A stretch of DNA of 54,168 nt from Streptomyces sp. Ru72 (GCF_002920635.1 NZ_PQSR01000047.1:1-54168), one strand, 5' to 3'. Shown: positions 39,198 through 47,914, counted from the stretch's first letter. The notes: a model not told the origin generated them from the letters alone. Translations and numbers: made by a program.

Positions 39198-40210
39198 ATG
39201 TCACTGCCACTCGAGGGGCTGTCCGCCATCGTCACCGGCGCCGGACGCGGACTCGGCCGGGCCGAGGCACGGGAACTCGCCCGGCTCGGCGCGGCCGTCG
39301 TCGTCAACGACTACGGGCAGCCGGGGCGATGCGGGTACCCCCTGCTCGAGGGGGGCCGGGAGCCCGGGGGGCACCGGGAAGAATCCACGGCTGCCGCCGA
39401 GGCGGTCGCCGCCGAGATCCGCGCGGCCGGCGGCCGGGCCTCGGCCCAACCGGGGACGTGTCCGACTTCCAGCAGGCCCGTGCGCTGGTCGAGTCGGCCG
39501 TCGAGGAGTTCGGCAAGCTGGACATCCTCGTCAACAACGCGGGCATCCTGCGCGACCGCATGGTCTTCTCGATGTCGGAGGAGGAGTGGGACGCGGTGAT
39601 CCGGGTCCACCTCAAAGGCCACTTCAACACCACCCGCTTCGCCGCCGCGCACTGGCGGGCCCGCTCGAAGGCGGAGGGCGGACCGGTGTACGGGCGGATC
39701 GTGAACACGTCCTCGGAGGCGTTCCTGGCGGGCTCGGCCGGACAGCCCAACTACGCGGCGGCCAAGGGCGGCATCGTCGGCCTCACCACGTCGACGGCGC
39801 TCGCGCTCGCCAAGTACGGCGTCACCGCGAACGTGATCTGTCCGCGCGCCCGGACCCGTATGACCGAGGACGTGTTCGCCGGCTTCGAACCACCCGACGA
39901 CGGCGTGGACCCCCTCGCGCCCGAGCATGTCGCCTCCCTCGTCGGCTATCTGGCCTCACCCGCGGCCGCGCAGGTCAACGGGCAGCTCCTCGTCGTCCAC
40001 GGCGGCATGGTGGCGATCGTCGAACGGCCACGGGTGCGGGCGAAGTTCGACACCGAGCAGGACGTTTTCACGTACGACGAACTCGACGCACTGCTCACCC
40101 CGCACTACGCCGAACGACCGCGGGGCGAGACGTTCGCGGCGGTGGAGGTCCTGCGGCTGCGGCACGAGGGGGCCCCGGGGGCCGCTGGAACGGCACGGGG
40201 AGGCGGCTGA
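39198..40210 (+). pseudogene. SDR oxidoreductase (17-beta-HSD4/FabG-like), frameshifted
   Basis: Starts at ATG 39198 (GAGGA upstream) with IVTGAGRGLGRAEARELARL, the NAD-binding motif. The frame continues to about 39460. There AACCGGGGACGTG must gain one G to continue as GDVSDFQQARALVESAVEEF, then VNNAGILRD and the active site NTSSEAFLAGSAGQPNYAAAK (Ser, Tyr and Lys present). A repeat-derived segment (CGYPLLEGGREPGG, copy E) lies after VVVNDYG. Both lesions lie in the first third. The homopolymer shift may be a sequencing error. Related enzymes oxidise 3-hydroxyacyl-CoA in steroid catabolism. Confidence 0.7.
39338..39355. repeat. Palindromic coding repeat, copy E (short form)
   Basis: CCCCCTGCTCGAGGGGGG retains the outer arms and CTCGAG core of the family, within the SDR gene. 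Confidence 0.55.
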
Positions 40211-40250
40211 GGAATCGCTGAAACGGCACGGGAGGCTGGGCTCTGTGCGA

Positions 40251-40283
40251 CGGCCCCGCCCGTCGCGGGGGCGGGCGGGGCCG
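40251..40283 (+). terminator. Hairpin terminator after the SDR gene
   Basis: CGGCCCCGCCC (40251) pairs with GGGCGGGGCCG (40273), 11 perfect pairs. It ends the MaoC-ADH-SDR operon. Confidence 0.75.
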
Positions 40284-40348
40284 AAGAGACGCGGCAGCCG
40301 ACGGGGTACGTCGACTGACGGACCGTCACGTGGTGCGGCGGACGCCGT

Positions 40349-40513
40349 TCAGGCCGCCGTGCCGGTCTGTTGCTGCTGGCCGGACGGCTTGCGGTGCCGG
40401 CCGTGCGGCGCCGCCTCGTGGTCCTCGGCGGAGACCGGACCGCGGTGCTTGCCGTGCCCCGGGATCTCCTGGGCCTCGGCAGACAGAGGCTGTGTGGTGC
40501 TGGTGTCGCTCAT
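40349..40513 (-). CDS. Small histidine-rich hydrophilic protein
   Basis: Protein of 54 residues beginning MSDTSTTQPLSAEAQEIP. It contains two similar basic His motifs, PGHGKHRGP and PHGRHRKPSG, separated by an acidic SAEDHEA, and a Gln-rich tail. No family with a known function was recognised. Hydrophilic, with no signal peptide. The repeated H-G-x-H-R pattern could bind metal or nucleic acid. ATG at 40513 is the best start although its ribosome site is weak. Confidence 0.55.
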   Translation of the reverse strand: MSDTSTTQPLSAEAQEIPGHGKHRGPVSAEDHEAAPHGRHRKPSGQQQQTGTAA

Positions 40514-40563
40514 CGGAAGTGTCCACCCCGTCAAAACATGATCCTTCGTACAGCCGGGCGAGT

Positions 40564-41859
40564 CTAACGGGCGGCAACGACAGTCGTGCCGGGGGCCGGT
40601 GGTGTCGTGCTGCGGCTGCCGCCCTGGCCCTGCGCGTGCCCGGGAAATCCGTCCCTACTCCCCACCGGTGCCTGTCTCTTGCGGATCCACACGAGGGGGG
40701 TCGCTGCCGCCTCGGCGCGCCGCGGCGACAGCGCCTGCTGCAACGTGACCGGTCGCGTCACCGACGGTTCCGGGGGCTGCGGAATCGGCCGTTCCTTCGG
40801 CTCCACGGCCGGCGCGGCGGCCGCCGGCCCGGGCACCTCCAGTCGCGCCACCCCGCACCGCACGGCACCCGTCGCGTACGGCAGCCGCAGCACCCCGTCC
40901 CGGGTCCACAGCCCGGCCCCCGCCAACCAGCCGGCCGGCGCGGTGAGTTGGTGCACCCTGCGGTCAGCGGGGCGCCACACCCCGACCCAGCTGCCGGCCG
41001 GTCCGTCGATGCGCAGTGCCACCGCGCAGCTCTCCGGCGTCAGCGCCTGCCCCGGCTGAACGGCGAACGGCGTCACCGGGCGGTCGAGCCGCAGGCACTC
41101 GGGGAAACGTACCGGCAGGGTGCTCCCCAACACGCCCCAGCCGAGCCGCTCCTGTCCCGGGGAGGGGGCGTCCGAGCGGATGAGCAGCAGGCCGCTGTCC
41201 GGATCGGCGAGCAGCAGCCGGTCGTTGCTGCCGTCCGCGATCTGCAGCAGCGGCGACACCTCGCCGTCCCGCTCCAGATCGACCACCACCGTCTTGGTGG
41301 GACCCCCGTCCGGCGGCGTGCGGTCGACGGCCAGCAGCCGGCACGTGCGGTCCAGCCACACCCCGCCCGAGCACCGGCCCGGCACCTGAGCCACCCGCTC
41401 GGGCCCCCTGGCGCCACCCGCCACCAGCCATACCGCGCTCGCCCCCTCACCCACCTCCAGGGCGAACGCGCGGTCCCCCGTCGGCGCGGGCGGCAACAGC
41501 CGCAGCCGGGGCTCCCCGGTGGGGCACTCCACCGTGCCCAGCAACCGCTCCCCGGTCCCAGGCCCGGTCGGGTACAGCAGCGAGAACGTGTGCCGCCGCC
41601 CGGCCGCGACGCGGTGGACGAGCACCCGCCCGTCGGCCAACGGCTGCACCTCGGTGCCGGGCTCCTCGGGCTGGTTGACGGGCAGCGGTACGGCGTACGG
41701 TTCCGGGCCGTCCAGGGTCCAGCGCTCCGGGTACCAGGACGCGCCGTCCAGAGCGAGACGCGCCGCGTAGGAACCGTCCGCGGTGATCACGCATCCGGGC
41801 GCGGGCGCCCCTTCGGGGCCGTTCGCCGTGGCGGATGTGAAGGCACAGGCCGTCATCAT
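40564..41859 (-). CDS. Large Streptomyces-type protein of unknown function (beta-propeller-like)
   Basis: Protein of 431 residues with repeated short beta-strand segments such as DGSYAARLALDGASWY, GRVLVHRVAAGRRHTFSLLY and GVWRPADRRVHQLTAPAGWL, suggesting a propeller-like fold. A Pro-rich C-terminal tail follows (RPIPQPPEP). No catalytic motif and no signal peptide. Tandem ATG codons at 41859 and 41856 lie after GGAGGTGA; the first has 5-base spacing and the second 8. Function unknown. Confidence 0.7.
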   Translation of the reverse strand: MMTACAFTSATANGPEGAPAPGCVITADGSYAARLALDGASWYPERWTLDGPEPYAVPLPVNQPEEPGTEVQPLADGRVLVHRVAAGRRHTFSLLYPTGPGTGERLLGTVECPTGEPRLRLLPPAPTGDRAFALEVGEGASAVWLVAGGARGPERVAQVPGRCSGGVWLDRTCRLLAVDRTPPDGGPTKTVVVDLERDGEVSPLLQIADGSNDRLLLADPDSGLLLIRSDAPSPGQERLGWGVLGSTLPVRFPECLRLDRPVTPFAVQPGQALTPESCAVALRIDGPAGSWVGVWRPADRRVHQLTAPAGWLAGAGLWTRDGVLRLPYATGAVRCGVARLEVPGPAAAAPAVEPKERPIPQPPEPSVTRPVTLQQALSPRRAEAAATPLVWIRKRQAPVGSRDGFPGHAQGQGGSRSTTPPAPGTTVVAAR

Positions 41860-42200
41860 TCGGTCACCTCCGGCGAAGAAGCTAGTTTTCGTACGCACGG
41901 GCGTGACATCCCCGGGCCGTCGCTTCACACGTAAGGGTGTCGGTGTCGGGATTCCTGTGAATAAACGGGGGCGTCTGTGCTGCGCGAGGGGCGCGCGTGC
42001 GGCCAACTCACCACCTCGGCACGACCGGACGACGACCGGACGACGACCGGAAAAACGTCCGGACGGCAATCGGACGACGTCTGGACGGCGAGCCGGCTCG
42101 TACCGGTCGGGCGAGCCGGCCGGTACGGGCCGCTCCCGCCGTCCGCCGGAACGACCCGCGACCGATGGGGCACCGCCCCGGGCCAGGTAGCCTTTTCCCC
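41860..42200. other. Intergenic region with short GACGACCGG repeats
   Basis: Between the divergent genes at 41859 and 42201. ACGACGACCGG is repeated in tandem at 42021-42050, with further degenerate copies to about 42090. No gene or RNA was recognised. Confidence 0.5.
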
Positions 42201-43058
42201 GTGCCCCGTCTGTCTGAAGTCATCGCCGCGCTGGAGAGCCTGTGGCCCGCCGAGCGGGCCGAGTCCTGGGACGCGGTCGGCACGGTCGTCGGCGACCCCG
42301 ACCAGGACGTCTCCCGGGTCCTCTTCGCGGTCGACCCGGTCCAGGAGATCGTCGACGAGGCGGTGAAGCTGGGCGCCGACCTGCTGGTCAGCCACCACCC
42401 GCTCTACCTGCGCGGTACGACGACGGTGGCGGCCTCCACCTTCAAGGGCCGTGTCGTGCACACCCTGATCAAGAACGACATCGCGCTGCACGTCGCCCAC
42501 ACCAACGCCGACACCGCCGACCCCGGCGTCAGCGACGCGCTGGCCGGCGCGCTGGACCTCAGGGTCGTACGCCCCCTGGTGCCGGACGCCACCGACCCGG
42601 AGGGCCGCCGGGGCCTCGGCCGCGTCTGCGAGCTGGACCACCCGCTCACCGTCCGCGAGCTGGCCGCCCGCGCCGCCGAGCGGCTGCCCGCCACCGCGCA
42701 GGGCATCCGCGTCGCCGGCGACCCCGAGGCCGTGGTCCACACGGTCGCCGTCAGCGGCGGCTCCGGCGACAGCCTCTTCGAGGCGGTCCGCGCGGCCGGT
42801 GTCGACGCCTTCCTCACCGCGGACCTGCGCCACCACCCGGCCTCAGAGGCCCGCGCCCACAGTCCTCTCGCGCTGCTCGACGCGGCGCACTGGGCCACCG
42901 AGTGGCCCTGGTGCGAGCTGGCCGCAGCCCAGCTCGACGAGATCTCCGACCGGCACGGATGGGACCTGCGCGTCCACGTCTCCAAGACGGTCACCGACCC
43001 CTGGACCGCCCACGCGGCGTCCACCACCACCTCTAGCTCAACGGGAGCCCCAAACTGA
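42201..43058 (+). CDS. Nif3-like dinuclear metal center protein
   Basis: Protein of 285 residues of the NIF3/YbgI family. Metal-binding features are SHHPLY (His pair) and HVAHTNADTA near residue 100, with the distal GSGDSLFEAV and ADLRHHPASEA. The family forms toroidal hexamers with a dimetal site and is often annotated as GTP cyclohydrolase-like, but its reaction is unsettled. GTG at 42201. Its stop codon overlaps the next gene, so three genes to 45153 probably form one operon. Confidence 0.9.
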   Translation: MPRLSEVIAALESLWPAERAESWDAVGTVVGDPDQDVSRVLFAVDPVQEIVDEAVKLGADLLVSHHPLYLRGTTTVAASTFKGRVVHTLIKNDIALHVAHTNADTADPGVSDALAGALDLRVVRPLVPDATDPEGRRGLGRVCELDHPLTVRELAARAAERLPATAQGIRVAGDPEAVVHTVAVSGGSGDSLFEAVRAAGVDAFLTADLRHHPASEARAHSPLALLDAAHWATEWPWCELAAAQLDEISDRHGWDLRVHVSKTVTDPWTAHAASTTTSSSTGAPN

Positions 43059-43798
43059 ACGCCGCGCCCGCCGACCAGATCCGCCTCCTCGACGTCCAGG
43101 ACCTCGACGTACGCCTGCAGCAGCTCGCGCACAGGCGGAGGTCCCTGCCCGAGCACGCCGAGATCGAGTCCCTCGCCAAGGACCACGTCCAGCTGCGCGA
43201 CCTGCTGGTGGCCGCGCAGACGGAGGAGAGCGACTGCGCCCGTGAGCAGACCAAGGCGGAGCAGGACGTGGACCAGGTGCGCCAGCGTGCCGCCCGCGAC
43301 CAGCAGCGCCTCGACTCCGGTGCGATCACCTCGCCCAGGGACCTGGAGAGCCTCCAGCACGAGATCGCCTCGCTCGCCAAGCGGCAGGGCGACCTGGAGG
43401 ACGTCGTCCTGGAGGTCATGGAGCGCCGCGAGTCCGCGCAGGAGCGGGTGAACGAACTGACCGAGCGCGTCGCCTCCGTCCAGTCGAAGATCGACGACGC
43501 CACGGCCCGCCGGGACGCCGCCTTCGAGGAGATCGACGGCGAGGTCGCGTCGGTGACCAAGGAGCGCGAGGTCGTCGCGGCGTCGGTGCCGGCGGACCTG
43601 CTCAAGCTCTACGACAAGCTGCGCGAGCAGCAGGGCGGCATCGGCGCGGCCAAGCTGTACCAGCGCACCTGCCAGGGCTGCCGGCAGGAGCTGGCGATCA
43701 CCGAGCTGAACGAGATCCGCAAGGCGGCGCCCGACACGGTGGTGCGCTGCGAGAACTGCCGCCGGATCCTCGTGCGCACGGCCGAGTCCGGCCTGTAA
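43055..43798 (+). CDS. Coiled-coil protein with C4-type zinc ribbon, apparent CTG start
   Basis: Protein of 247 residues. Residues 10-170 are a long coiled coil (LDVQDLDVRLQQLAHRRRSL, EIASLAKRQGDLEDVV). A C-terminal zinc ribbon has CQGCRQELAI and CENCRR, four cysteines. The conserved N-terminus extends to 43055, where the only in-frame initiator is CTG overlapping the previous stop (CTGA), with GGGAG upstream. The next GTG (43208) would cut off 51 residues of coiled coil. The homologous family is found next to Nif3 and RNase H genes; a nucleic-acid-related role is inferred. Confidence 0.82.
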   Translation: MNAAPADQIRLLDVQDLDVRLQQLAHRRRSLPEHAEIESLAKDHVQLRDLLVAAQTEESDCAREQTKAEQDVDQVRQRAARDQQRLDSGAITSPRDLESLQHEIASLAKRQGDLEDVVLEVMERRESAQERVNELTERVASVQSKIDDATARRDAAFEEIDGEVASVTKEREVVAASVPADLLKLYDKLREQQGGIGAAKLYQRTCQGCRQELAITELNEIRKAAPDTVVRCENCRRILVRTAESGL

Positions 43799-43851
43799 GA
43801 GGCGACTTCCCAAGGCCCTGAAGGCGACAGAGGCGACAAGAGGCGTACGGC

Positions 43852-45153
43852 GTGCGGGAGTTCATCGTCGAGGCGGACGGCGGTTCCCGGGGCAACCCGG
43901 GGCCCGCGGGCTACGGCTCCGTGGTGCGCGACGCGGCGAGCGGCGAGACGCTCGTGGAACGGGCGGAGTACATCGGCACGGCCACGAACAACGTCGCCGA
44001 GTACCGCGGACTGCTGGCCGGGCTGCGCGCGGCCCGCGAGCTCGACGCGGGTGCGCGGGTACGGGTGCGGATGGACTCCAAGCTGGTCGTCGAGCAGATG
44101 TCGGGCCGCTGGAAGATCAAGCACCCGGCGATGAGACCCCTGGCGATGGAGGCGGCAGCGGTCTTCCCGCCCGGGCAGGTCACCTACGAGTGGATCCCGC
44201 GCGAGCAGAACAAGCACGCGGACCGTCTCGCCAACGAGGCGATGGACGCGGGGGCGCGGGGGGAGCGGTGGGAACCGTCCCGGTCGACGGCTGAGCCGGC
44301 TGCCGGCACCACGGTCCCCGAACCGGCGGGTCCGCCGGGGGACGCGGGCGCGGCGCGGGCGAGGGCGGCCCTGGCCTCAGCGGGGACGGCGAAGGCTCGT
44401 GCGGGGTCGGAGAAGGCTTCTGCGGGGACGGCGAAGACTCCCGCGGCGAAGGGTCCCGCAGCCGCGGTGGTGCGGGAGGCGGCCGACATCCGGGCCGCTC
44501 GCAACGTCGCCTCGGCGCCGCCGGACCTCGGTGCCCCCACCACCTTCGTACTGCTGCGGCACGGTGAGACCCCGCTGACCCCCCAGAAGCGGTTCTCCGG
44601 CAGTGGGGGCGGCGACCCGGGTCTCTCCGAGGCCGGCCGACGGCAGGCCGAACTGGTCGCCGGCGTGCTGGCCGCGCGCGGAACCGTGCAGACCGTCGTC
44701 TCCTCACCCCTCGCCCGCTGTCGCGAGACGGCCGGTGTCGTCGCAGCCCGCCTCGGGCTGGAGGTCGGTGTCGAGGAGGGACTGCGCGAGACGGACTTCG
44801 GTGCCTGGGAGGGCCTCACCTTCGGCGAGGTCCGCGAGCGGTACCCGGACGACATGAACGCCTGGCTGACCGATCCCGAGGCCGCACCCACCGGCGGCGG
44901 CGAGAGCTTCGCGGCCGTCGCCCGCCGGGTCGCCGTGGCGCGGGACAAGCTGCTCGCCTCCCACGCGGGCCGCACCGTCCTGGTCGTCTCCCACGTGACG
45001 CCCATCAAGACCCTGGTCCGGCTCGCTCTCGGCGCACCGCCCGAGGCCCTGTTCCGCATGGAGCTCTCCGCCGCGTCCCTGTCCGCGGTGGCGTACTACG
45101 CCGACGGCAACACCGCCCTCCGCCTCCTCAACGACACGTCGCACCTGCGCTGA
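43852..45153 (+). CDS. Bifunctional RNase H / acid phosphatase (CobC-like)
   Basis: Protein of 433 residues with two enzymes. Residues 1-135 are RNase HI-like with D9, E50, D75 and D124 in FIVEADGGSRGNPG, NNVAEYRG, RMDSKLVVE and NKHADRLAN. A low-complexity Ala/Lys linker follows. From 231 there is a histidine phosphatase (LLRHGET, R236/H237; SPLARCRETA; VVSHVTPIKT). The fusion is an actinobacterial hallmark: the first part degrades RNA in RNA:DNA hybrids and the second resembles alpha-ribazole phosphatase of cobalamin synthesis. GTG at 43852. Its end overlaps the eda gene by 26 bases on the opposite strand. Confidence 0.92.
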   Translation: MREFIVEADGGSRGNPGPAGYGSVVRDAASGETLVERAEYIGTATNNVAEYRGLLAGLRAARELDAGARVRVRMDSKLVVEQMSGRWKIKHPAMRPLAMEAAAVFPPGQVTYEWIPREQNKHADRLANEAMDAGARGERWEPSRSTAEPAAGTTVPEPAGPPGDAGAARARAALASAGTAKARAGSEKASAGTAKTPAAKGPAAAVVREAADIRAARNVASAPPDLGAPTTFVLLRHGETPLTPQKRFSGSGGGDPGLSEAGRRQAELVAGVLAARGTVQTVVSSPLARCRETAGVVAARLGLEVGVEEGLRETDFGAWEGLTFGEVRERYPDDMNAWLTDPEAAPTGGGESFAAVARRVAVARDKLLASHAGRTVLVVSHVTPIKTLVRLALGAPPEALFRMELSAASLSAVAYYADGNTALRLLNDTSHLR

Positions 45154-45811
45154 CCGGGCGCCTCAGTCCCGCCGCCTCCCGGGCAAGGCGCTCGATCCGC
45201 GCCCAGTCCCGCCCGGCGATCGCGTCCTCGGGGACCATCCACGTACCGCCGACGCAGCCGACGTTGGGCAGGGCCAGGTACTCAGGGGCGTTCGCCGGTC
45301 CGATGCCGCCCGTCGGGCAGAAGCGGGCCTGGGGGAGCGGTCCGGCGAGCGACTTCAGGAACGCCGTGCCACCCGCCGCCTGCGCCGGAAAGAACTTCAT
45401 CTCCCGCACGCCGCGCTCGAGGAGCGCCACGACCTCCGAGGCCGTCGACACCCCCGGCAGGAACGGTATTCCGGAGCCCCGCATCGCCGCCAGCAGCCCA
45501 TCCGTCCACCCGGGGCTGACCAGGAAACGCGCCCCCGCCGCCACGCAGTCGGCCACCTGCTCCGGCGTGATGACGGTCCCGGCCCCCACGACCGCGCCCG
45601 CGACCTGGGCCGAGATCGCGTGGATGGCTTCCAGCCCGGCCGGGGTGCGCAGCGTCACCTCGATCGCGGGCAGCCCACCGGCCACCAGCGCCCGAGCGAG
45701 CGGGAGGGCGTCGGCGGCGTTCTTGACGACGACCACGGGGATGACGGGCGCGAGATCGAGCACCGGGTGGGCGGAGGGCGCGACGGACGGCGAGGACAGG
45801 GGCGAGGTCAT
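45128..45811 (-). CDS. eda: KDPG/KHG aldolase (bifunctional 4-hydroxy-2-oxoglutarate / 2-dehydro-3-deoxy-phosphogluconate aldolase)
   Basis: Protein of 227 residues with the class I aldolase barrel. IEVTLRTPAGLEAI carries the catalytic Glu (E51) and Arg (R55); GAGTV follows; REMKFFPAQAAGG supplies the Schiff-base Lys (K139); FCPTGGI ends the barrel. It splits KDPG to pyruvate and glyceraldehyde-3-phosphate. ATG at 45811 is chosen because AGGA lies 8 bases away, whereas ATG 45820 would have the site at zero spacing. Its 3' end overlaps the RNase H gene. Confidence 0.88.
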   Translation of the reverse strand: MTSPLSSPSVAPSAHPVLDLAPVIPVVVVKNAADALPLARALVAGGLPAIEVTLRTPAGLEAIHAISAQVAGAVVGAGTVITPEQVADCVAAGARFLVSPGWTDGLLAAMRGSGIPFLPGVSTASEVVALLERGVREMKFFPAQAAGGTAFLKSLAGPLPQARFCPTGGIGPANAPEYLALPNVGCVGGTWMVPEDAIAGRDWARIERLAREAAGLRRPVSAGATCR

Positions 45812-45892
45812 GGCCGTCATCCTGCCCATGAACCACACCCTGCGCAAAGGTCGTTGCATATGATGCAACGCCTCGCTGGAACCCGTCAGGGA

Positions 45893-46693
45893 TCAGTGGA
45901 TCTCCGTCACCACCACATCCAACGACCACGCCTTCCCTGTCCGCCCGGGCGTCTCGGCCTCCACCGTGTACCCCAGGTCCCGCAGCGCCTTCACCAGTTC
46001 CGCCGGATCCTTCGGCGCGGCCCCCGCCGCCAGCAGGGCGCGGACGATCCGCCCCTTGGTCGCCTTGTTGAAGTGGCTCACGACCGACCGCTTCTCCACC
46101 CCGTTCACGACCTGGGAGTGCAGTACCCGCACGGTCGCCGTACGCCCGGCGACCTCGCCCTTCGGCTTCCACGCGGCCGCGTAGGCGGAGGACCGCAGAT
46201 CGAGCACCAGCCCGTCACCGGCCGCCTCGGGGAGGGCGGAGGCCATCGGCGTCCGCCAGTACGAGCCGAGCGCCCCGAGCCCGGGCAGCTTCACGCCCAT
46301 CGAGCAGCGGTAGGAGGGGATCCGGTCCGTGACGCGGACGGCACCCCACAGCCCGGAGAACACGAGCAGCGACCTGGCGGCGCGCCGCTTGGCGGCAGCG
46401 TCCAGCGAGGCCAGGTCCAGGGCGTCGTAGAGCACACCGGTGTAGATCTCCCCGGCGGGCCGCGCCCCCGCGCTGCGCAGCCCGGCGTTCTTCGCGACCT
46501 CCCCGCGCAGCCCCTCGCTCAGTCCGAGCACCTCGCGCGCCTTGTCGTCGTCCCCGGAGCAAAGCTCGACCAGCTCGTCCAGCACGGCCTCCCGCGCCGC
46601 GGTCAGCCCCGGCAGGGACAGCGACTCCAGCTTCAGCGGGGCACCGCGTCCGGAGGGCGCCTTGCCTTCGGAGGGCGGCAGCAGGACGAGCAC
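45893..46693 (-). CDS. yaaA: YaaA family peroxide stress protein
   Basis: Protein of 266 residues, full length for the family. LLPPSEGKAP at the N-terminus, then IYTGVLYDALD, VFSGLWGAVRVTD, DLRSSAYAAAW and VVSHFNKATKGRIVRALL are conserved YaaA/DUF328 blocks. In E. coli YaaA lowers free iron during peroxide stress; the fold binds DNA-like ligands. GTG at 46693 follows AAGGAG with good spacing. Transcribed leftward, next to eda. Confidence 0.87.
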   Translation of the reverse strand: MLVLLPPSEGKAPSGRGAPLKLESLSLPGLTAAREAVLDELVELCSGDDDKAREVLGLSEGLRGEVAKNAGLRSAGARPAGEIYTGVLYDALDLASLDAAAKRRAARSLLVFSGLWGAVRVTDRIPSYRCSMGVKLPGLGALGSYWRTPMASALPEAAGDGLVLDLRSSAYAAAWKPKGEVAGRTATVRVLHSQVVNGVEKRSVVSHFNKATKGRIVRALLAAGAAPKDPAELVKALRDLGYTVEAETPGRTGKAWSLDVVVTEIH

Positions 46694-46869
46694 GGGTTTC
46701 TCCTTGAACCGGGTGGTGGGGGCCTGCGCCAGGTTACGGGGTCACAAGGTCGCGGGGTCACACGGTCCGCGTGGTGACGCCGGCGACCGCGGCGAGTTCT
46801 CCGATCCGCATGAGATCAGTGCAGACGTTGACGTCGCGGCAGGGTCAAGACCGTTGCCACACCGGGGCC

Positions 46870-46923
46870 TTGACGGCTAACACCGTTAGCCTTACCGTCA
46901 TGTCATGGCTAACGGTGTTAGCT
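46870..46923 (+). promoter_or_regulatory. Promoter with twin TetR-type operators
   Basis: GGCTAACACCGTTAGCC (46875-46891) and GCTAACGGTGTTAGC (46908-46922) are inverted repeats of the same half site (GCTAAC, 3-base spacer), 32 bases centre to centre. The first fills the 17-base spacer between TTGACG (46870) and TACCGT (46893), so a bound repressor would block RNA polymerase directly. The second lies just downstream of the predicted start. The probable repressor is the TetR gene at 47369 in the same operon. Confidence 0.75.
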
Positions 46924-46953
46924 GATACGCCCCACCCGCCCCAGGAGGCAGTC

Positions 46954-47376
46954 ATGAGTACGGCCACCACCGCATCGACCCGCTCCACCCGCTCCGCCGT
47001 CACCGTCGTCCGCCGTACGGCCTGGCTCGCGAACGCGATCTTCTGGTCCGCCTTCGCCGTCCTCGAAGCCGTGAACCACGGCTGGACCGCCGCCACCCTC
47101 GCCCTGGTCTTCCTCGTCTTGCCCGACCTGACCTTCCTGGTCGCCCTCGACGAGGCGCCCCGCATGGCCAAGGGGCAGCTCGCGCCTCGCGCGGTGCCGT
47201 ACTACAACGCCATGCACCGGGCGCTGGTCCCGCTCGCCCTCATGGCGCTGTACACGGTCGCGCCCGTCGCCTGGGCCCCCGCCTTCGCGGCCCTGTGCGG
47301 CTGGCTCGCCCACATCTCGTACGATCGCGCCTTCGGCTACGGACTGCGCACCAAGGAGGGCTTCCAGCGTGGCTGA
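46954..47376 (+). CDS. Small membrane protein, DUF4260-like, TetR-controlled
   Basis: Protein of 140 residues with about four hydrophobic segments (WLANAIFWSAFAVLEAV, LALVFLVLPDLTFLVALD, LVPLALMALYTVAPVAW, AFAALCGWLAHISYDRAFGY). The pattern, especially the terminal HISYDRAFGYGLRTKEGF, fits the DUF4260 family of unknown function. ATG at 46954 after CAGGAGG. It overlaps the following TetR gene by 8 bases, and both are behind a promoter with two operators, so it is likely induced by a ligand of that regulator. Confidence 0.82.
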   Translation: MSTATTASTRSTRSAVTVVRRTAWLANAIFWSAFAVLEAVNHGWTAATLALVFLVLPDLTFLVALDEAPRMAKGQLAPRAVPYYNAMHRALVPLALMALYTVAPVAWAPAFAALCGWLAHISYDRAFGYGLRTKEGFQRG

Positions 47377-47914
47377 CCGTCCGGCCCCCACAGCCGGGGC
47401 GCACCTGTCGCCCCGCGCCCGCGAGATCGTCGCGGCGGCCCGGACCCTTCTGGAGGAATCCGGTCCCACCGCGCTCACCATGCGCACCCTCGCAGACCAC
47501 CTCGGCATCAAGGCCCCCTCCCTCTACAAGCACTTCCCCGACAAACACGCCGTCGAGGTCGAGCTGATCGCCCAGATGCTCGACGAGACGGCCGAGGCCC
47601 TGGAGGCCGCCGAGACCCGCGCCCCCGGCTCGCTCCAGACCCTCGCGGAGGCGTACCGGACGTACGCCCTCGCCCACCCCCACCTGTACTGCCTGACCAC
47701 CGAGCGCCCCCTGCCCCGCGCCGCACTGCCCCCCGGCCTGGAGGACCGGGCCGCCCTGCCCCTGCTGCGCGCCTGCGGCGGCGACCTCGACCTCGCCCGC
47801 GCCACCTGGGCCTTCGCCCACGGCATGGTGATCCTGGAGATCCACGGCCGCTTTCCTCAGGACGCGGCCCTGGAGGCGGCATGGAAGCGGGGCCTCCAGG
47901 CTTTGCAGCGCTGA
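47369..47914 (+). CDS. TetR-family repressor of its own operon
   Basis: Protein of 181 residues. The helix-turn-helix is EIVAAARTLLEESGPTALTM with HLGIKAPSLYKHFPDKHAV. The C-terminal domain (AEAYRTYALAHPHLYCLTT and FAHGMVILEIHGRF) is of the WHG type. GTG at 47369 overlaps the end of the membrane-protein gene. Autoregulation through the operators at 46875 and 46908 is inferred from symmetry and gene order. The ligand is unknown. Confidence 0.88.
   Translation: MADRPAPTAGAHLSPRAREIVAAARTLLEESGPTALTMRTLADHLGIKAPSLYKHFPDKHAVEVELIAQMLDETAEALEAAETRAPGSLQTLAEAYRTYALAHPHLYCLTTERPLPRAALPPGLEDRAALPLLRACGGDLDLARATWAFAHGMVILEIHGRFPQDAALEAAWKRGLQALQR

Noticed and set aside
46875..46891. KstR operator at the TetR/DUF4260 promoter
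   Set aside because: The AAC and GTT halves are separated by three bases, not two, and the flanks differ. The dyad fits the local TetR gene instead.
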